A stretch of DNA of 64,000 nucleotides from Eulemur rufifrons (GCF_041146395.1 NC_090989.1:224162843-224226842), one strand, 5' to 3'; positions 25,480 through 36,839 are shown, numbered from the stretch's first letter. Made by a program: numbers and translations. Notes: a model not told the origin generated them from the sequence alone.

Positions 25480-26470
25480 AGGGGCTCAAAGAAGAGCGGG
25501 GACCCCTCAAGTCTTTCCGGGCGGTGGGTGCTGACAGAACCCGGGTGTTCAGGATACTCCGGGGAGGCTTCGAGCGCAGGGGGCGGCGGGGGGACGCTGG
25601 AGGGAGAGGATGTGGGACGCGGGAAGACTCTCAAATGGCGGGGGCCGGGGGTGACCAGGGCGAGGAGAGGGGATGGGGCGGCGGTGAGAGGCCACTCACC
25701 CCGTTGGCCGCGGCCATCTGCACCACAATTTCCGTGGCGGTCCTGCTGAAGTACCTGCCGTCGCTGCCCACCACCATGGTGCAGCCCTGGCGGTCGCGCA
25801 GGTCGATGGACGACAGCACGCTCTGGATGAAGTTGGGCAGGTAGTTGCGCTGGCCCTCGAACAGGCCGGTGGGGCGCCGCAGCCCGCCGCCGCCGGCCGG
25901 CCGCTGGTCCTCGTAGGGCGCCGTGGGCACCGTCAGCACCGGGATGGGGCTGCCCTCCATGGCGCCTGCTGGCCGGTCCTGCCGCGGCTCCGGGAGCCGG
26001 AGGGAATGTGCGGCCCGCCGGGGCCCCCCACCAGCCTGGCGGCGCGCCGGGGCTCCGCCTCGCGCCCGGGCCCCCTCCGCAGCCGCCGGCGCCCTGCGCC
26101 CTCCCGCGGCACCGCCCGCTCCTCCTCGCTGCGCGTCCCCTCGCTGCCTCAGCAGAGTCTGGCCTCCACCTTCCTATCAAGTGTCCGCCCGCCCAACTTC
26201 TCTGCTGTCGGGTCGCCCTCAGTTTCTCCCCCCAGTTGGGCTCACTTTCGGGGTGTCCCAAGAGCCCGGTACCAGGACCAGCTACCCGGACCCCGCGCCC
26301 GGCCCCAGCCTCCCCCGGCGATCGCCGCTCTCCCAGGCACACCCTCCGCCAGCAAGTAGCCCGGGAGTGCTGAGAATTGGAGCAAGTTCGGGGTCCTCTC
26401 CGGCACCCCGGCCCCTCTCCCCTCGCACCCTCAGCCCGCTCTCCCGGTCTCCCTGGGAGTGAGCGGCTTA
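25480..26470 (-). promoter_or_regulatory. PGM5: CpG island promoter of PGM5
   Basis: About 1 kb of very GC-rich, CpG-dense sequence surrounds exon 1 in an otherwise AT-rich window. No TATA box is visible at a sensible distance above the start codon. GC-box-like motifs occur (for example ccgcccgc at 26112-26119). The transcription start is probably between about 25980 and 26160, but I cannot place it exactly. CpG-island promoters commonly fire in both directions, and an antisense RNA at PGM5 is known in human, so plus-strand transcription from here is possible. The island breaks off sharply near 26.5 kb into a GT-rich stretch and a long T run (26789-26807). Confidence 0.85.
25700..25960 (-). 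CDS. PGM5: PGM5 exon 1, residues 1-87
   Basis: This is 87 complete codons from an ATG in a strong Kozak context (gcgccATGg) to AACGGG followed by the donor GTGAGT, so intron 1 is phase 0. The peptide begins MEGSPIPVLTVPTAPYEDQR, has a Gly-rich run (residues 22-26), then PTGLFEGQRNYLPNFIQSVL and the GSDGRYFSRTA segment, ending QMAAANG. These are hallmarks of the N-terminal domain I of phosphohexomutases; the GSDGR loop lies beside the active centre in PGM1. The start is fixed by identity to the known PGM5 N-terminus and by the end of the upstream open frame in the CpG island. One residue is odd: the text reads RTATEIVV, where I recall RTAIEIVV in human PGM5 (a single T/I codon change, not checked). 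Exon 1 lies wholly inside the CpG island. Confidence 0.96.
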
Positions 26471-27734
26471 CGCGCACAAGTTTCTCTTTTGAACAAGGAC
26501 AAGGAGGGAGTTGGGAGGGGGCTGAAAACTTTTGCCATCAGCGAACAGCCCCAGCCAAAAATAACCCTGGAAAGGCGAGCTGAGAATTGTTATCTTCTGC
26601 CAGCGCTGAAATTGGAGGCTGGGCGCTGCGTGTGTGTCTGTGTGTGTACGCACTCCCACCGCGACCATTTGTTGCGGGGAATCACACACTGTCAGGCCCT
26701 TCAGTCCAGAAGGACCCACCCCGGCCGTCCACACTTTCCCCACTCTCCCCAGCCTCTCCCAAGGCGGCACACTTTGCAATATGGAAACTTTTTTTTTTTT
26801 TTTTTTGCTTGTTTGTTTGTTGTGGTGATTGCGACAGCAGCAACACAGACGACACATATTCCCTTATTCTCACTCTTTTCACCCTCCCTACCCAGCTCTT
26901 GCTTAGAAACAGACTTGTTCCACACTGTATTTGTCCACACTGCCGAACTCTTCCCCAATTAATCGCTTTTGATAGGGAGGAGGCTAAAAGCTCCTGTTAA
27001 TGTCCTACCAGAAATGAATGAACAAAACCAAATTAAACAAGAAGTGGGCACCAGGTCCCTTTGCATGCATCCTCTCATTCTGCAGGGGCTAGGGATTTTC
27101 TGCCTTCTCTCCATAAACCCCGCTTAAAATCCAAAACCAAGAAATTCTCCATAGAAACTAGAAATGAAGAGAGAGTGACTAACAGGATAAAACCCAATGG
27201 AGGAAGACATAATTCTTATGTTTGCTTCTATTTCCTTTCACCCCCAAGGCATTTTTCCCCCACTAAAGCTGCTGTCCTAAAATCTCCCACTGCTGCTTCT
27301 TCCCCAAATACTGTCCACTTCCTGGGAGTAAGGCTGACTTGTCACAGGGTTACAAAGTGTTTGATCATAGCAAGATAACTGTGAGCAAAGCTCACACCTA
27401 CATATTGTTTTGCAATTGATAAAATGCTTTGCATCTGTTTTTTCTCCAGAGGCCAAAAAAAAAAAAATAGTATTCATATTTTCCCCATTTTACAGATGAG
27501 AAAAAGAGGTCTTTTTTGTGAGGTCAGAGAAGTGGCCAAGATGGCACTTGCAGCCTGTCCAAATTCTTGTATTGCCCTCTCTTTTTATTAATGTCATTGA
27601 AGTATGATGGGGAAAGCACAGAAGCCATCGACCAAGAGCTGTTGGGACTTTCGCTAGCTATTCTGTTCAACAGCAAAGAATGGGGCTCTTTTGAGGAGGT
27701 GGGAGGGACGGAGACACGTTAGACAAGGTATACA

Positions 27735-27990
27735 CAATTTCAGTTAGATAGGAGGAACATGTTTTTTGAGATCCACTTCACAGCATGGCGCCTATAGTTA
27801 ATAATAATGTATTGTAAATTTCAAAATTACTAAGAGAGTAAATTTAAAATGTTCACACAAAATACCTACCACAAAAAAGAGATATTTGAGCTGATGAATA
27901 TGTTATCTTGATTTAATCACTTCACATTGTATACATGTATTGTGACATCACATTGTACCCATAAATATATGCAATTATAATTTGTCAGTT
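27735..27990 (+). mobile_element. L1 3' end (L1MA/MB-type, plus)
   Basis: 'gcgcctatagttaataataa', 'aatttcaaaattactaagag', 'tgatgaatatgttatcttga' and 'cattgtatacatgtattgtg' are the 3'UTR of mid-age mammalian L1s. Confidence 0.85.
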
Positions 27991-28009
27991 AACAATTTTT
28001 GTTTGTTTT

Positions 28010-28175
28010 ACTGAGACAGAGTCTCACTCTGTCACCCTGGGTAAAGAGCAGTGGCATCATCATAGCTCACTGCAGCCTCAGACTCTTCGGCTCAAGCAAT
28101 CCCAAGTAGCCTCCCGAGTAGCTGGGACAACAAGGTGTCCACCACGACGCCCAGCTAATTTTTCGGCCTCTATTA
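28010..28175 (-). mobile_element. Alu-type left monomer (minus)
   Basis: 'gagacagagtctcactctgt', 'tcatagctcactgcagcctc' and 'gcccagctaatttttcggcc' form a single Alu monomer (fossil monomer or truncated Alu), inserted at the tail of the L1 3' end. Confidence 0.8.
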
Positions 28176-28189
28176 ACAATTTTAAAACA

Positions 28190-28385
28190 GAATGGTTGAG
28201 CAAAGTGCAGTAACTCAGGCCTGTAATCCTAGCATTTTGGGAGGACAAAGGAGGGAGAACTGCTTGAGCCCACAAGTTCTAGCCCAGCTCCAGCAACATA
28301 GAGATCTCATCTCTATTTAAAAAATATATATGTATTAAATTAACCAGGCTAATTTAAAGAGAGACCGTGTCTCAAAAAGAACGGT
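28190..28385 (+). mobile_element. Alu-type fragment (plus), inverted against the previous one
   Basis: 'gcctgtaatcctagcatttt', 'gggaggacaaaggagggaga' and 'gagaccgtgtctcaaaaaga' mark a diverged plus-strand Alu. With the minus monomer about 20 bp away it forms an inverted pair. Confidence 0.7.
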
Positions 28386-29064
28386 TGGGGAATTTGGGGC
28401 TTTTTGTTTGTTTGTTTGTTTTCCTCTATTTAAGGATCTGTGCACATCTGTATGGTGTGAGGGTTTTTTTTAATCTCTTTCTAATGACATTTCATTTTGC
28501 AAAGCAGGACAGTGTCATTCCCAGAAGAGCAAGTGTGGTAAATCCTTTGCCCTGTAACAAAGACAAGGATGCAACCCCCAAGCCAAGATGACCAGAAGCC
28601 CTCCAAGACTCCATCACTCCACTTCCAGCACCCACCTTTCTCGTGACATCCCCAACATTCTCCCTCTCAGTTCACTCCTTCCACAACCCAGGAACAAGAC
28701 ATCAGCATCTCAGACAAGATATTGCAGTTTTACCATCCAAGAGGAGATTCTCTTCCCGTGGTTCTAATTCCAAAATTCCCAAAGGCTCTGATCAATCCAG
28801 TTTGAGGCAACTGCCAACCACATAGCCAGGACCTCACAGTAGAAGGGAAAACAATTCTTCCAAAGAAAGGGGGTGCTTACCTCTGAAGGGAGGAGAAATG
28901 GGTAACCAAACAGAATTGTCCAGCACATACATCACACTCGCTGATCAAGTCTTTTGAAAACTATTTTTCTTTTCTCTGAATTCATAGAGCACTTTGTATC
29001 ACTCGTAACGTTTCACAGCTGATACACCTTTCTGTGCATGTTTATACGTGTCTTCTCTCCCCTA

Positions 29065-29235
29065 ACTGTAGGTGACCTTGGAATAATTTCTTAACCTTTC
29101 CTAACCTCAGTGTCCTCTGTCCTCACAGTGAAATGGGGATTATTATAATCCATATCTCATAAATTGTCAGGAGGATTAAAATATTTAGTAAAGTACCTGA
29201 CAAATAGGCATTCAATAAATGTTACCTGTTTATAC
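29065..29235 (+). mobile_element. MIR SINE (plus)
   Basis: 'aggtgaccttggaataattt', 'gtgaaatggggattattata' and 'ggcattcaataaatgttacc' give the MIR core and 3' end in order. Confidence 0.85.
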
Positions 29236-29370
29236 ATCATATTTACCATTATTATTACTCTCCTACATTGCAAGAATTATGGTTTATATCTTTGTAGACC
29301 ACCATTATACCTGAAGTATCTTTGGATATAGGTGATATTCTGTAAAGGTATATTGAATTAATCTGTAGGT

Positions 29371-29450
29371 TTTTGGGGGGTTTTTTGGTTGGTTTTTTTT
29401 GGGGGGGAGTTGTTGGGTTTTTGGGGGGGTTTTTTTGTTTGTTTTTTTTT
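29371..29450 (+). repeat. G/T-only tract, quadruplex-prone
   Basis: A stretch made almost only of G and T has runs of 6, 7, 3 and 7 Gs separated by T-rich spacers. The block at about 29401-29431 meets the usual four-tract rule for G-quadruplexes if a 7-G run is split. It joins the T tail of the adjacent reversed Alu. Confidence 0.8.
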
Positions 29451-29768
29451 TGAGACAGAGTCTCACTCTGTTGCCCAGGCTAGAGTGCCATGGCATCAGC
29501 CTAGCTCACAGCAACCTCAAACTCCTGGGCTCAAGTGATCCTTCCGCCTCAGCCTCCCGAGTAGCTGGGACTACAGGCATGTGCCACCATGCCCGGCTAA
29601 TTTTTCTATATATATTTTTAGTTGTCCGTATAATTTATTTCTATTTTTTTAATAGAGATGGGGTCTCGCTTTTGCTCAGGCTGGTCTCAAACTCCTGAGC
29701 TCAAAGGATCCACCAGCCTCGGCCTCCCAGAGTGCTAGGATTACAGGCGTGAGCCACTGTACCTGGCT
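29450..29768 (-). mobile_element. Strepsirrhine-type Alu (minus)
   Basis: A complete dimeric Alu in reverse orientation, with tagttgtccgtataattt in the linker like the copy at 17.5 kb. Its T tail runs into the G/T tract, and I could not find a clear target duplication. Confidence 0.9.
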
Positions 29769-29782
29769 GAAGAAATAAATTC

Positions 29783-29878
29783 TTCAAAGCTGCCCCCAAA
29801 TTTGATCAAGTCAATTTCAATGAATTTGTCACAATGATGAAGAAGGGAAACCGAGAGGGCCCCACAGTTGCTTGCTGA
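29783..29878 (+). pseudogene. Possible EF-hand-like coding fragment
   Basis: Right after the Alu, 31 codons and a stop read [20 protein letters not shown] followed by KGNREGPTVAC. The DxVxFxEFVxMM pattern is that of the second half of a calmodulin-type EF-hand loop and exiting helix. Codons upstream run into a stop and then the Alu, so any earlier part was either displaced or never existed. I do not recognise a parent gene. The motif is short, and chance is a real alternative. Confidence 0.25.
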
Positions 29879-29894
29879 GAAGGTTGAATTAGAT

Positions 29895-30670
29895 TAGTGT
29901 TTCCCAGAGTGTTTTTCCCAGAACACTAGTGCCTCCCAAATCCTGCACAAAGAAAGAGTTTCATGGCCAAGTAATTTTTTTAAATCCTATACACCTTACC
30001 CCATTCTTGGAGCTGCAGAAAGAAAGCACATTTTCATATTAAAAGCTCTAAGAAGTCTTGGAGAGAACACATCAATTACATTTTTAAACCTGGTGCTTCC
30101 CAACCTAAATTCACAGGACCACTAGTTTTCTTAGCAAAAGAGAATCAGACTAGCTGTGTAATTCTAAGGGCTGGTCACTCCTTTGCACCAAGCTCAGAGC
30201 TTCTCTGCAGCATGGGTCACAATGAATGGTAGCCCTGTTGGCCTGAAGGTGGCTTTTAGCCTTCTCTGAGCCTCTAGAGAAAAGCATCATACTGAGAATT
30301 CTTGGCATAAAACAGGAGCAACTGATACATCCTTCCTTCCCCTGGGGACTCCCTTGCTCTCAAAAAGGCATCAGCCGCCATCTTCATGCAGAGAATGTAC
30401 TAGCTGGCTCAGCTAGACTGGCATTTCCCAAAATGAGAATCTGGGGTAAAATAAGGGTTGAAACACTTTATTCCTCATCCACTTCTTGTAGATTCACAAA
30501 GTGCATTAGCATATTAAAGACTCTGTGAAGTTCTGCAGGAAAGAAACTTATTTAACTTTAACTCAGCATTTCCAAATTTTATTTGACCATGGAGTCCTTT
30601 TCCAAAATACCTATAAACAGATCAAGGTCATTAATATTCCATGAAATACTTTAGATCCCTGAGATTCCAG
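29895..30670. repeat. Two diverged direct copies of one old element (about 29895-30150 and 30418-30670)
   Basis: Both blocks contain 'tttccca', then '(a)catattaaa(a)gactct..aagt' and later a 'tttccaaa / ttcccaacc' end followed by 'gacca..agt..tttt', in the same order and strand. The end text resembles hAT-type elements with 'tttgggaaatgctg' ends. The family is not named with confidence. Confidence 0.5.
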
Positions 30671-30835
30671 CTACATCGTTCTGTGTTCTCTTTTTTACTT
30701 ATGAGCATTGAAAGATTAATCTCTACCACGCTTCTGTTTAGGAACTTACCAGAATGTGCAAAGGCAGCAGGTAAAATTGCCCAGTTTAAAAAAAAATACC
30801 CTTGAGTGATTTTGAGACTTGAAATATATATAACT

Positions 30836-30846
30836 TTACATATATA

Positions 30847-30885
<39 letters not shown>

Positions 30886-30886
30886 G
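30836..30886. repeat. TA/TG compound microsatellite
   Basis: 'atatatgtgtgtgtgtgtgtg' type core followed by a pure TA run, immediately before a MIR. Confidence 0.9.
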
Positions 30887-30887
30887 T

Positions 30888-30985
30888 GATATTAGGCCCA
30901 TTTTACAGATGCAGAAAGTGAGCTTTAGAGGGGGAGAGTAACTTGTCCAAGGCCACACAGGGAGTCATTGATGAAACAAAGCGGT
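30888..30985 (-). mobile_element. MIR SINE (minus)
   Basis: 'ccattttacagatgcagaaa' and 'aacttgtccaaggccacaca' are well kept reverse MIR core text. Confidence 0.85.
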
Positions 30986-31639
30986 GATGCCTGAGAGATA
31001 AGGACACAGAGACAAATGCACAAACATTTGTAAGATACACATATGACATGCACCTTTACATTTCTGGAACATTCATTTAGTGGCCTTGCAGTGAAGGGAT
31101 TAGAGAGGCAGCAAGTTCTATTGGACTCAAAGAAGCATGTCCTTCCCCTGGTGGCAGTCAGTCAAGCACACATCTATTTGGCCCTGGTAGTTATATACTC
31201 CTATTGAGTCAGGGTCCACATCTGTGAACAGAGGTGGTGCTAAAAACATTCTTTTGACTCATTGACCTAAAAACAGAAGAAACGCCAAAAGTATAGGACA
31301 AGAGGCAGAAAAGTAGGTGGGAAAATGTCACAGGACAGTCCTCTAAGGAAGTGCTAGTTCCCTTTTTAATCTGCCCAAATACCTGCTGGTGGTGGGGAAA
31401 GTCAATTACCTATTTCAAGCAACCCTTAAAATACTACCTTCCACTAAGCATTCTGTTTCCCAACTAATGAAATAACATGTGGTGATTCCAACAGAATTTT
31501 CTGCTCCTCCAATTCCCTCACGGTAAGGCCTCTAAATGAATGTTCAAGTAATGTAAATGCGGAAGTCACATGTGTATCTTGTAAGTGTTTGTGCAGGTCT
31601 CTGTGTTCTTACATCTCGGGCTTCAACTCTTTGTTTCCC

Positions 31640-31845
31640 ACCGTCATCAATAGCTACCTGTGTAGCCTTGCACAGGTTGCTTACCCTCTCTGAAATTCAG
31701 TTTCTGAATCTGTAAAATGGACATAATCCTACCTTACCTCATTGGGTCATATTTAAAGAGCAAATGTGGAAATTTCTTGTGCAGTGCCTTGCACATAATA
31801 AGGGCTTAATAAGTATTTGATGAGATTATGATGATGATGATGATT
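31640..31845 (+). mobile_element. MIR SINE (plus) with ATG trinucleotide run
   Basis: 'gtagccttgcacaggttgct', 'ctgtaaaatggacataatcc' and 'agggcttaataagtatttga' follow the MIR order. A (gat)n run extends it at 31826-31843. Confidence 0.85.
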
Positions 31846-33167
31846 GCTACTACTAAAATAATAATTATTGTTACTATAATAATTATTGCCAAAGTATTAC
31901 CAAAATAATAATTATTCATATAATTATTTTTATCATTATAACAATCTCTGTATCAGTATTGTCTTTGAGGGTAGGCATGGATTATGTTTGTTTAACCTTT
32001 TTGGCACAGTATCTAGCATGACTTCACATGCTAATTAATGAATTAGTGTTATCAAGGAAGAAAAAATATTTTTACTGACCCTTAAATGCTTTGTTAGTAA
32101 TTGTACAAAAGAAGCCATCAGCCCAACACATGAAAAAAAAAATACCAGCTCCTCTGTGGCGTATTTTTGGAGGTAACCAGAGCCTACCTAGGATATTAAA
32201 TGCTATTAATAAGTTTCCCACCTGTAGGTGTGGTTTCCTAACTTCTGCATGCACTGGGCCCAACTTTGAAAAGCATTTAATATTAATGACTAACTTGCAA
32301 AAAATTATGTTTTTAAAAAGCAGAAGATTTTACGTTAATTCAGTTTTACCTAAAACTAACAGGCCTCTGATCTTCCAAGGATGAAGATTCAATTTCCAGG
32401 TGTCTTCCTAGTACCTAGAAACGTCAATGATAAGAGGTAACAGCTTATTAAAAATTTTAGAAATATTCTCACCAAGGTTCTTGATTTTATAATGAGGCAA
32501 AAAAAAGTTTCTTTTCCAAAGGAGTTTCTATACTTTTTTAAATAGTTGAAATTTGTTTCTAAAGCCTTCAAAAAAGAACATAATTTAGGTCTTTATTAAA
32601 AAGGAAATGTATTTTCCATGTTTAACTTAAATTATACTCCATTAGTCATTTGCAATCTTAGCCCACATAGAATATTTCTTTGGTGGTTTTTATGTTTGTG
32701 TTTTAGGAGGGGACCCCCCAATATAGTTAATCTCTGTATAAATATTTTAACATTCCTCTGTAAAGTAGTTTTTTAAAAGCTATTTTACATCCATCTTTGT
32801 CATGGAGCTGAACAGCAGATATATACATACAAACCAGTATTGCCTTATGAATGGGTTTTGTTCAGCATGAAATCTTGGTGCATTTGCATGACTGAGAGTG
32901 AAATAATGTGTTATCAGGACCAGTCAGTTTTGAGGGTTGTGAGCAGATGCCATCCTCAAGTTCCTCCATCCCAGCCCAAGCCTAGCTCAGGTTTTACTCA
33001 CCCATTTCTCGGGAACCTCCCTCTCCAAAGATTCTCTGTGCCCTGTAAAATCCATCAGATTTTACCAGTCTTTTTTTCATTCCCTCTGATCACAGCACAG
33101 GGAGAATACACCAATTTAAAGATTAAATCAAGCTAATAGAGGGACAATATACTGATCACATTGCATT

Positions 33168-33434
33168 TTAACATAGGATTTTCTGGACACATTCTTTTAA
33201 CCCAAGAGTTGTGCCAATAGTTGGGGTTTCATCAGCTGAAATATGGCTGTCAACTTCAAAGGGAAGCTCACCAGCATCTTCATTGCTTGTTTTCACATTT
33301 CGCTTTACTCTGTTACTAAATTTCCTCTGAAGCCAGAAAGTAAAAGTCATTTCCCGGCAAAGTGATCGCTTTTCATTTATCGTGGGATTGATTTTTCCAA
33401 CTTTCAGTAGAAGCTGAAATTGACCAGGAGGTTC
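33168..33434 (-). other. Unassigned 88-codon open stretch with protein-like composition
   Basis: Between an upstream TAA and its own stop the minus strand reads 88 codons, including RSLCREMTFTFWLQRKF, a furin-like RVKRN, then TSNEDAGELPFEVDSHI and a Cys-ending tail ECVQKILC. A good acceptor (ttttactttctggcttcag) lies inside it, which would open a shorter terminal exon from about 33325. I recognise no family. The length is not exceptional for chance in AT-rich DNA, so this is a candidate only. It could also be a decayed transposon or retrocopy fragment. Confidence 0.25.
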
Positions 33435-34183
33435 TTACCCTACAGACAGCAGCAAAATTCTTTGTGTATGAATGTTCCTCCCAACACATGTTCCTCAGTG
33501 GCATCATTAGTGAGAATCACTCAGAGCTCAGCAATAGTGTTTCTTCATTAATCCCACCAGGTATCCAATAGGGGATGTTATTCCCTTTTGCTGTTTCCAC
33601 ACTTCTGACAGATACTAATCATTGGCATTTGGAAATGAGGAAGTGGAATTTCTGAGAATTCTTGGGAATTCCCAAATTCATATGTTATTCTGTAATTTTC
33701 ATAACACTTCACTTACATGGCTTTGAAAAATAATATGTGGCCATAGTAGTAAGCAGAGAATCTTTTTTTCTGTTACAGGATTATATGAAAAGTTTCAGTG
33801 GTCTTGTGTTTAAAAAATGATATAATAACAAATATATGATTTTCTATTATTATGAACCAACATGTGACAAGATTATAAAATTCAATCACATGTAAAAAAC
33901 CTGATCCAGACATAGGATAATATAAAACTTAACAAGAAATAAACATTATCACAAAATAAATGCTAAAGAAAAATCATTTTAAAATTGAAAAATTATACCA
34001 CAAATACTGAATACTTAAAAGTAATCATTGTTTAAAATTTAAAAATCATGAAATTTTTAAACCCATAAAGCATCAATTGTCCCCTCTGATCGTTTCAAAT
34101 AATGTAATATTCAGATCTAAGGTAAACAGCATTACACAGAAACAAATGCCAAAATTGCCAATTTAAGGGCATATTTTGTTTCC

Positions 34184-34547
<364 letters not shown>

Positions 34548-35879
34548 CTTATAACACCTCTCATAGAATTTGTAAAAATTATACTTTGCCTGTAGACTTA
34601 TTAATGTTTATTTGCAGGAATGACTCACTGTTAGCAGTGGACAGGGCCATGAACACACACTTATAACAGAGCAACAGATGCAGGAAAGTCTAACTGAGGC
34701 TTCTCTTCTACTGCTCCTGTCAAGGTTCCCAAGAATGTCGACCTTGACATTCAACTCTGCATGTCAGTGCTTCCTGATCTTGCTTTCAACTTGAAGTCAA
34801 TGGGTTTCTTCAAACCAGTAAGGTCTATATATTGCCTACTAAGCTGTAATTCTCACAGGAGAATTAGAATGCTTCTCCCCATTTTCCTGCTTTCTCAACT
34901 GATTTTTCTCAGAATTCAGAATTCAGGAATCCATAACAATTGAAATGCCAGGAAAGAATTTCAAGTTGGAAATACTTTTTCTTTTCTCCTTTTTTGGAAG
35001 AAACTATAACATGGTGTTTTCCTTCTCAACTCCAGATTTTTTCTGCTCACTTATGGTTGTCCCCTCCCTAGGTGCCCAGCTCACAAATTCCCCTCCTCTG
35101 CAAATGGCTCCAGTGCTGTGAGGTGGGTCCTAGTAGCTGCATCCTTACTATATAGTCCTACATTCCTGACTGTATACAGGGAGGGTGACTCAGGGAAGGA
35201 TGCCTGGCTCAACTGGACTCTCTCACTGTCTCTAGAACTTGGAGACTGGAACCAAGACATGCAGAAGCTGGGGGCCATTGTGGTTTGGCCATATTGATGA
35301 TGGAGGCAAAGAACTGAATCTACAGCTACTTGTTGCTCATGTCCCAAGAGCTGCCTTGAACCTCCTCTTTCCCAATCATGAGATACTTAAGATACTCCAG
35401 TGTTCTTCATTAAACCCCTCCATTGTTTAAGCTAGCCAGAATTAGGTTCTGTTGCTTTCAATCAAAAGAAACTTAGCTTATATGTTATTATTTCCTGGCC
35501 CTAGTTCCTTTAATTTTCCAGGAAAAATGCCTTTCTGGTTTAAAAAAGTGACAACGTATGATAGCATTTATGTAAAATTTAGAAGAATACAAAGGAATAC
35601 TCTGGGTAGTTTCTGATACCCATGTATGTACTATGGGCATAAGTCTTGAACTTATATGTAGCAAGGTCATGGTTGCCATGGTTGCCTTGATACAATGAAT
35701 ATCTGTATCAAGATCACAGTTGCCTTGGGGGAAGGGGACATGGAGGGAAGATGGGCCAGGAAGAGACTCAATGGAGGACCCAACAGTTATAGTAATGCTT
35801 GATTTCTAGGCAACCACACAACCCAGTTTGCCTGGAGCTGTTCAGTTTGTTTGTTATCCCCCCGTAATTATTATTAGCG

Positions 35880-35892
35880 CCCCCCCCCCCCT
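35880..35892. repeat. C homopolymer
   Basis: A run of 11-12 Cs after ttattagcg, followed by ctctc. Prone to length errors. Confidence 0.9.
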
Positions 35893-36484
35893 CTCAAAAG
35901 TATCCCAGTTTGGATGATAAATTCTATGACCACCCTTTAAGAACATTTTAAATAAGTGTGGAAAAAATACTTCTCTGTATTTTTGTATGTTTGAAATATT
36001 TTATAACAAAAATATCTTTAAAGTTATTGCACATACAGAACAATAGGTGCCAACAGCTCCTTACTTTGCTCTTCCAGCCATGGTCCGTCTGGAGCACCTT
36101 CCTCACACCGCACTTGTGAAGATTAAACAAGATGAGCTCTACAAGGACCTGCATGAAATAAAAAAGTCACCTGTCAGGTGCCATTTCTTTGTACTTACCA
36201 AACTTGTAATGATTCATTCAGGAATTTTTTCATTTTAATATTTTACATAGGTTATGCATTCACATGGTTCAAAATTCAAAAGGTACAAAAGGGCGTATAG
36301 TGAAAAGTCCCCCCCTGCCCCCATGCATCTCCCTAGAGGCAACTATTTCCAGATTTTTGAATATCCTTAAAGAATAGCCTTTGTATGTAAGAAAAAAAAG
36401 GATTGTATATTTGTGTGTGGGTCTGTGTGTATGCATTACCCCATTTGAAGCTCACAAATATCCTTTGAAGAGAGAGAACATTAT

Positions 36485-36835
36485 TATAAATGCTCCTTAC
36501 TTTACAATGGGGTTACATTCTGATAACCATCATAAGTTGAAAATTCATTTACTACACCTAACCTATCAAACATCACAGCTTAGCCTAGCCTACCTTAAAC
36601 ACGCTAAGAATACTCCCATTACCCTACAGTCAGGCAAAATCATCTCACACAAAGCCTATTTTATAATAAAGTGTTGAATATCTCGTGTAACATATTGCAT
36701 ACTGTACTAAAAGTGAGAAACAGAATGGTTGTATGAGTACTTGAAGTACAATTTCTATTGAATGTATATCACTTTTGAACCATCTTAAAGCCAAAAAATC
36801 ATAAGTCAAATCATCTTAAATCAGGGACTGTTTGT
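36485..36835. mobile_element. Tigger/MER2-type DNA transposon relic
   Basis: 'tttacaatggggttacattc', 'cataagttgaaaattcattt', 'cagcttagcctagcctacct', 'tgtactaaaagtgagaaaca' and the closing 'aaatcagggactgtttgta' are the reverse text of the nonautonomous Tigger-type element with 'cagtccccgacttacgatgg' ends. Confidence 0.8.
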
Positions 36836-36839
36836 ATTT

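Noticed and set aside
25923..26462. 179-codon plus-strand frame in the CpG island
   Set aside because: Same GC effect on the opposite strand; no domain or splice support.
25467..26477. 336-codon minus-strand open frame across the CpG island
   Set aside because: It is out of frame with PGM5 exon 1, low-complexity Arg/Gly/Pro/Ala, and explained by high GC removing stops.
31826..31843. (gat)n run as a possible coding Asp/Met repeat
   Set aside because: Simple repeat at the tail of a MIR.
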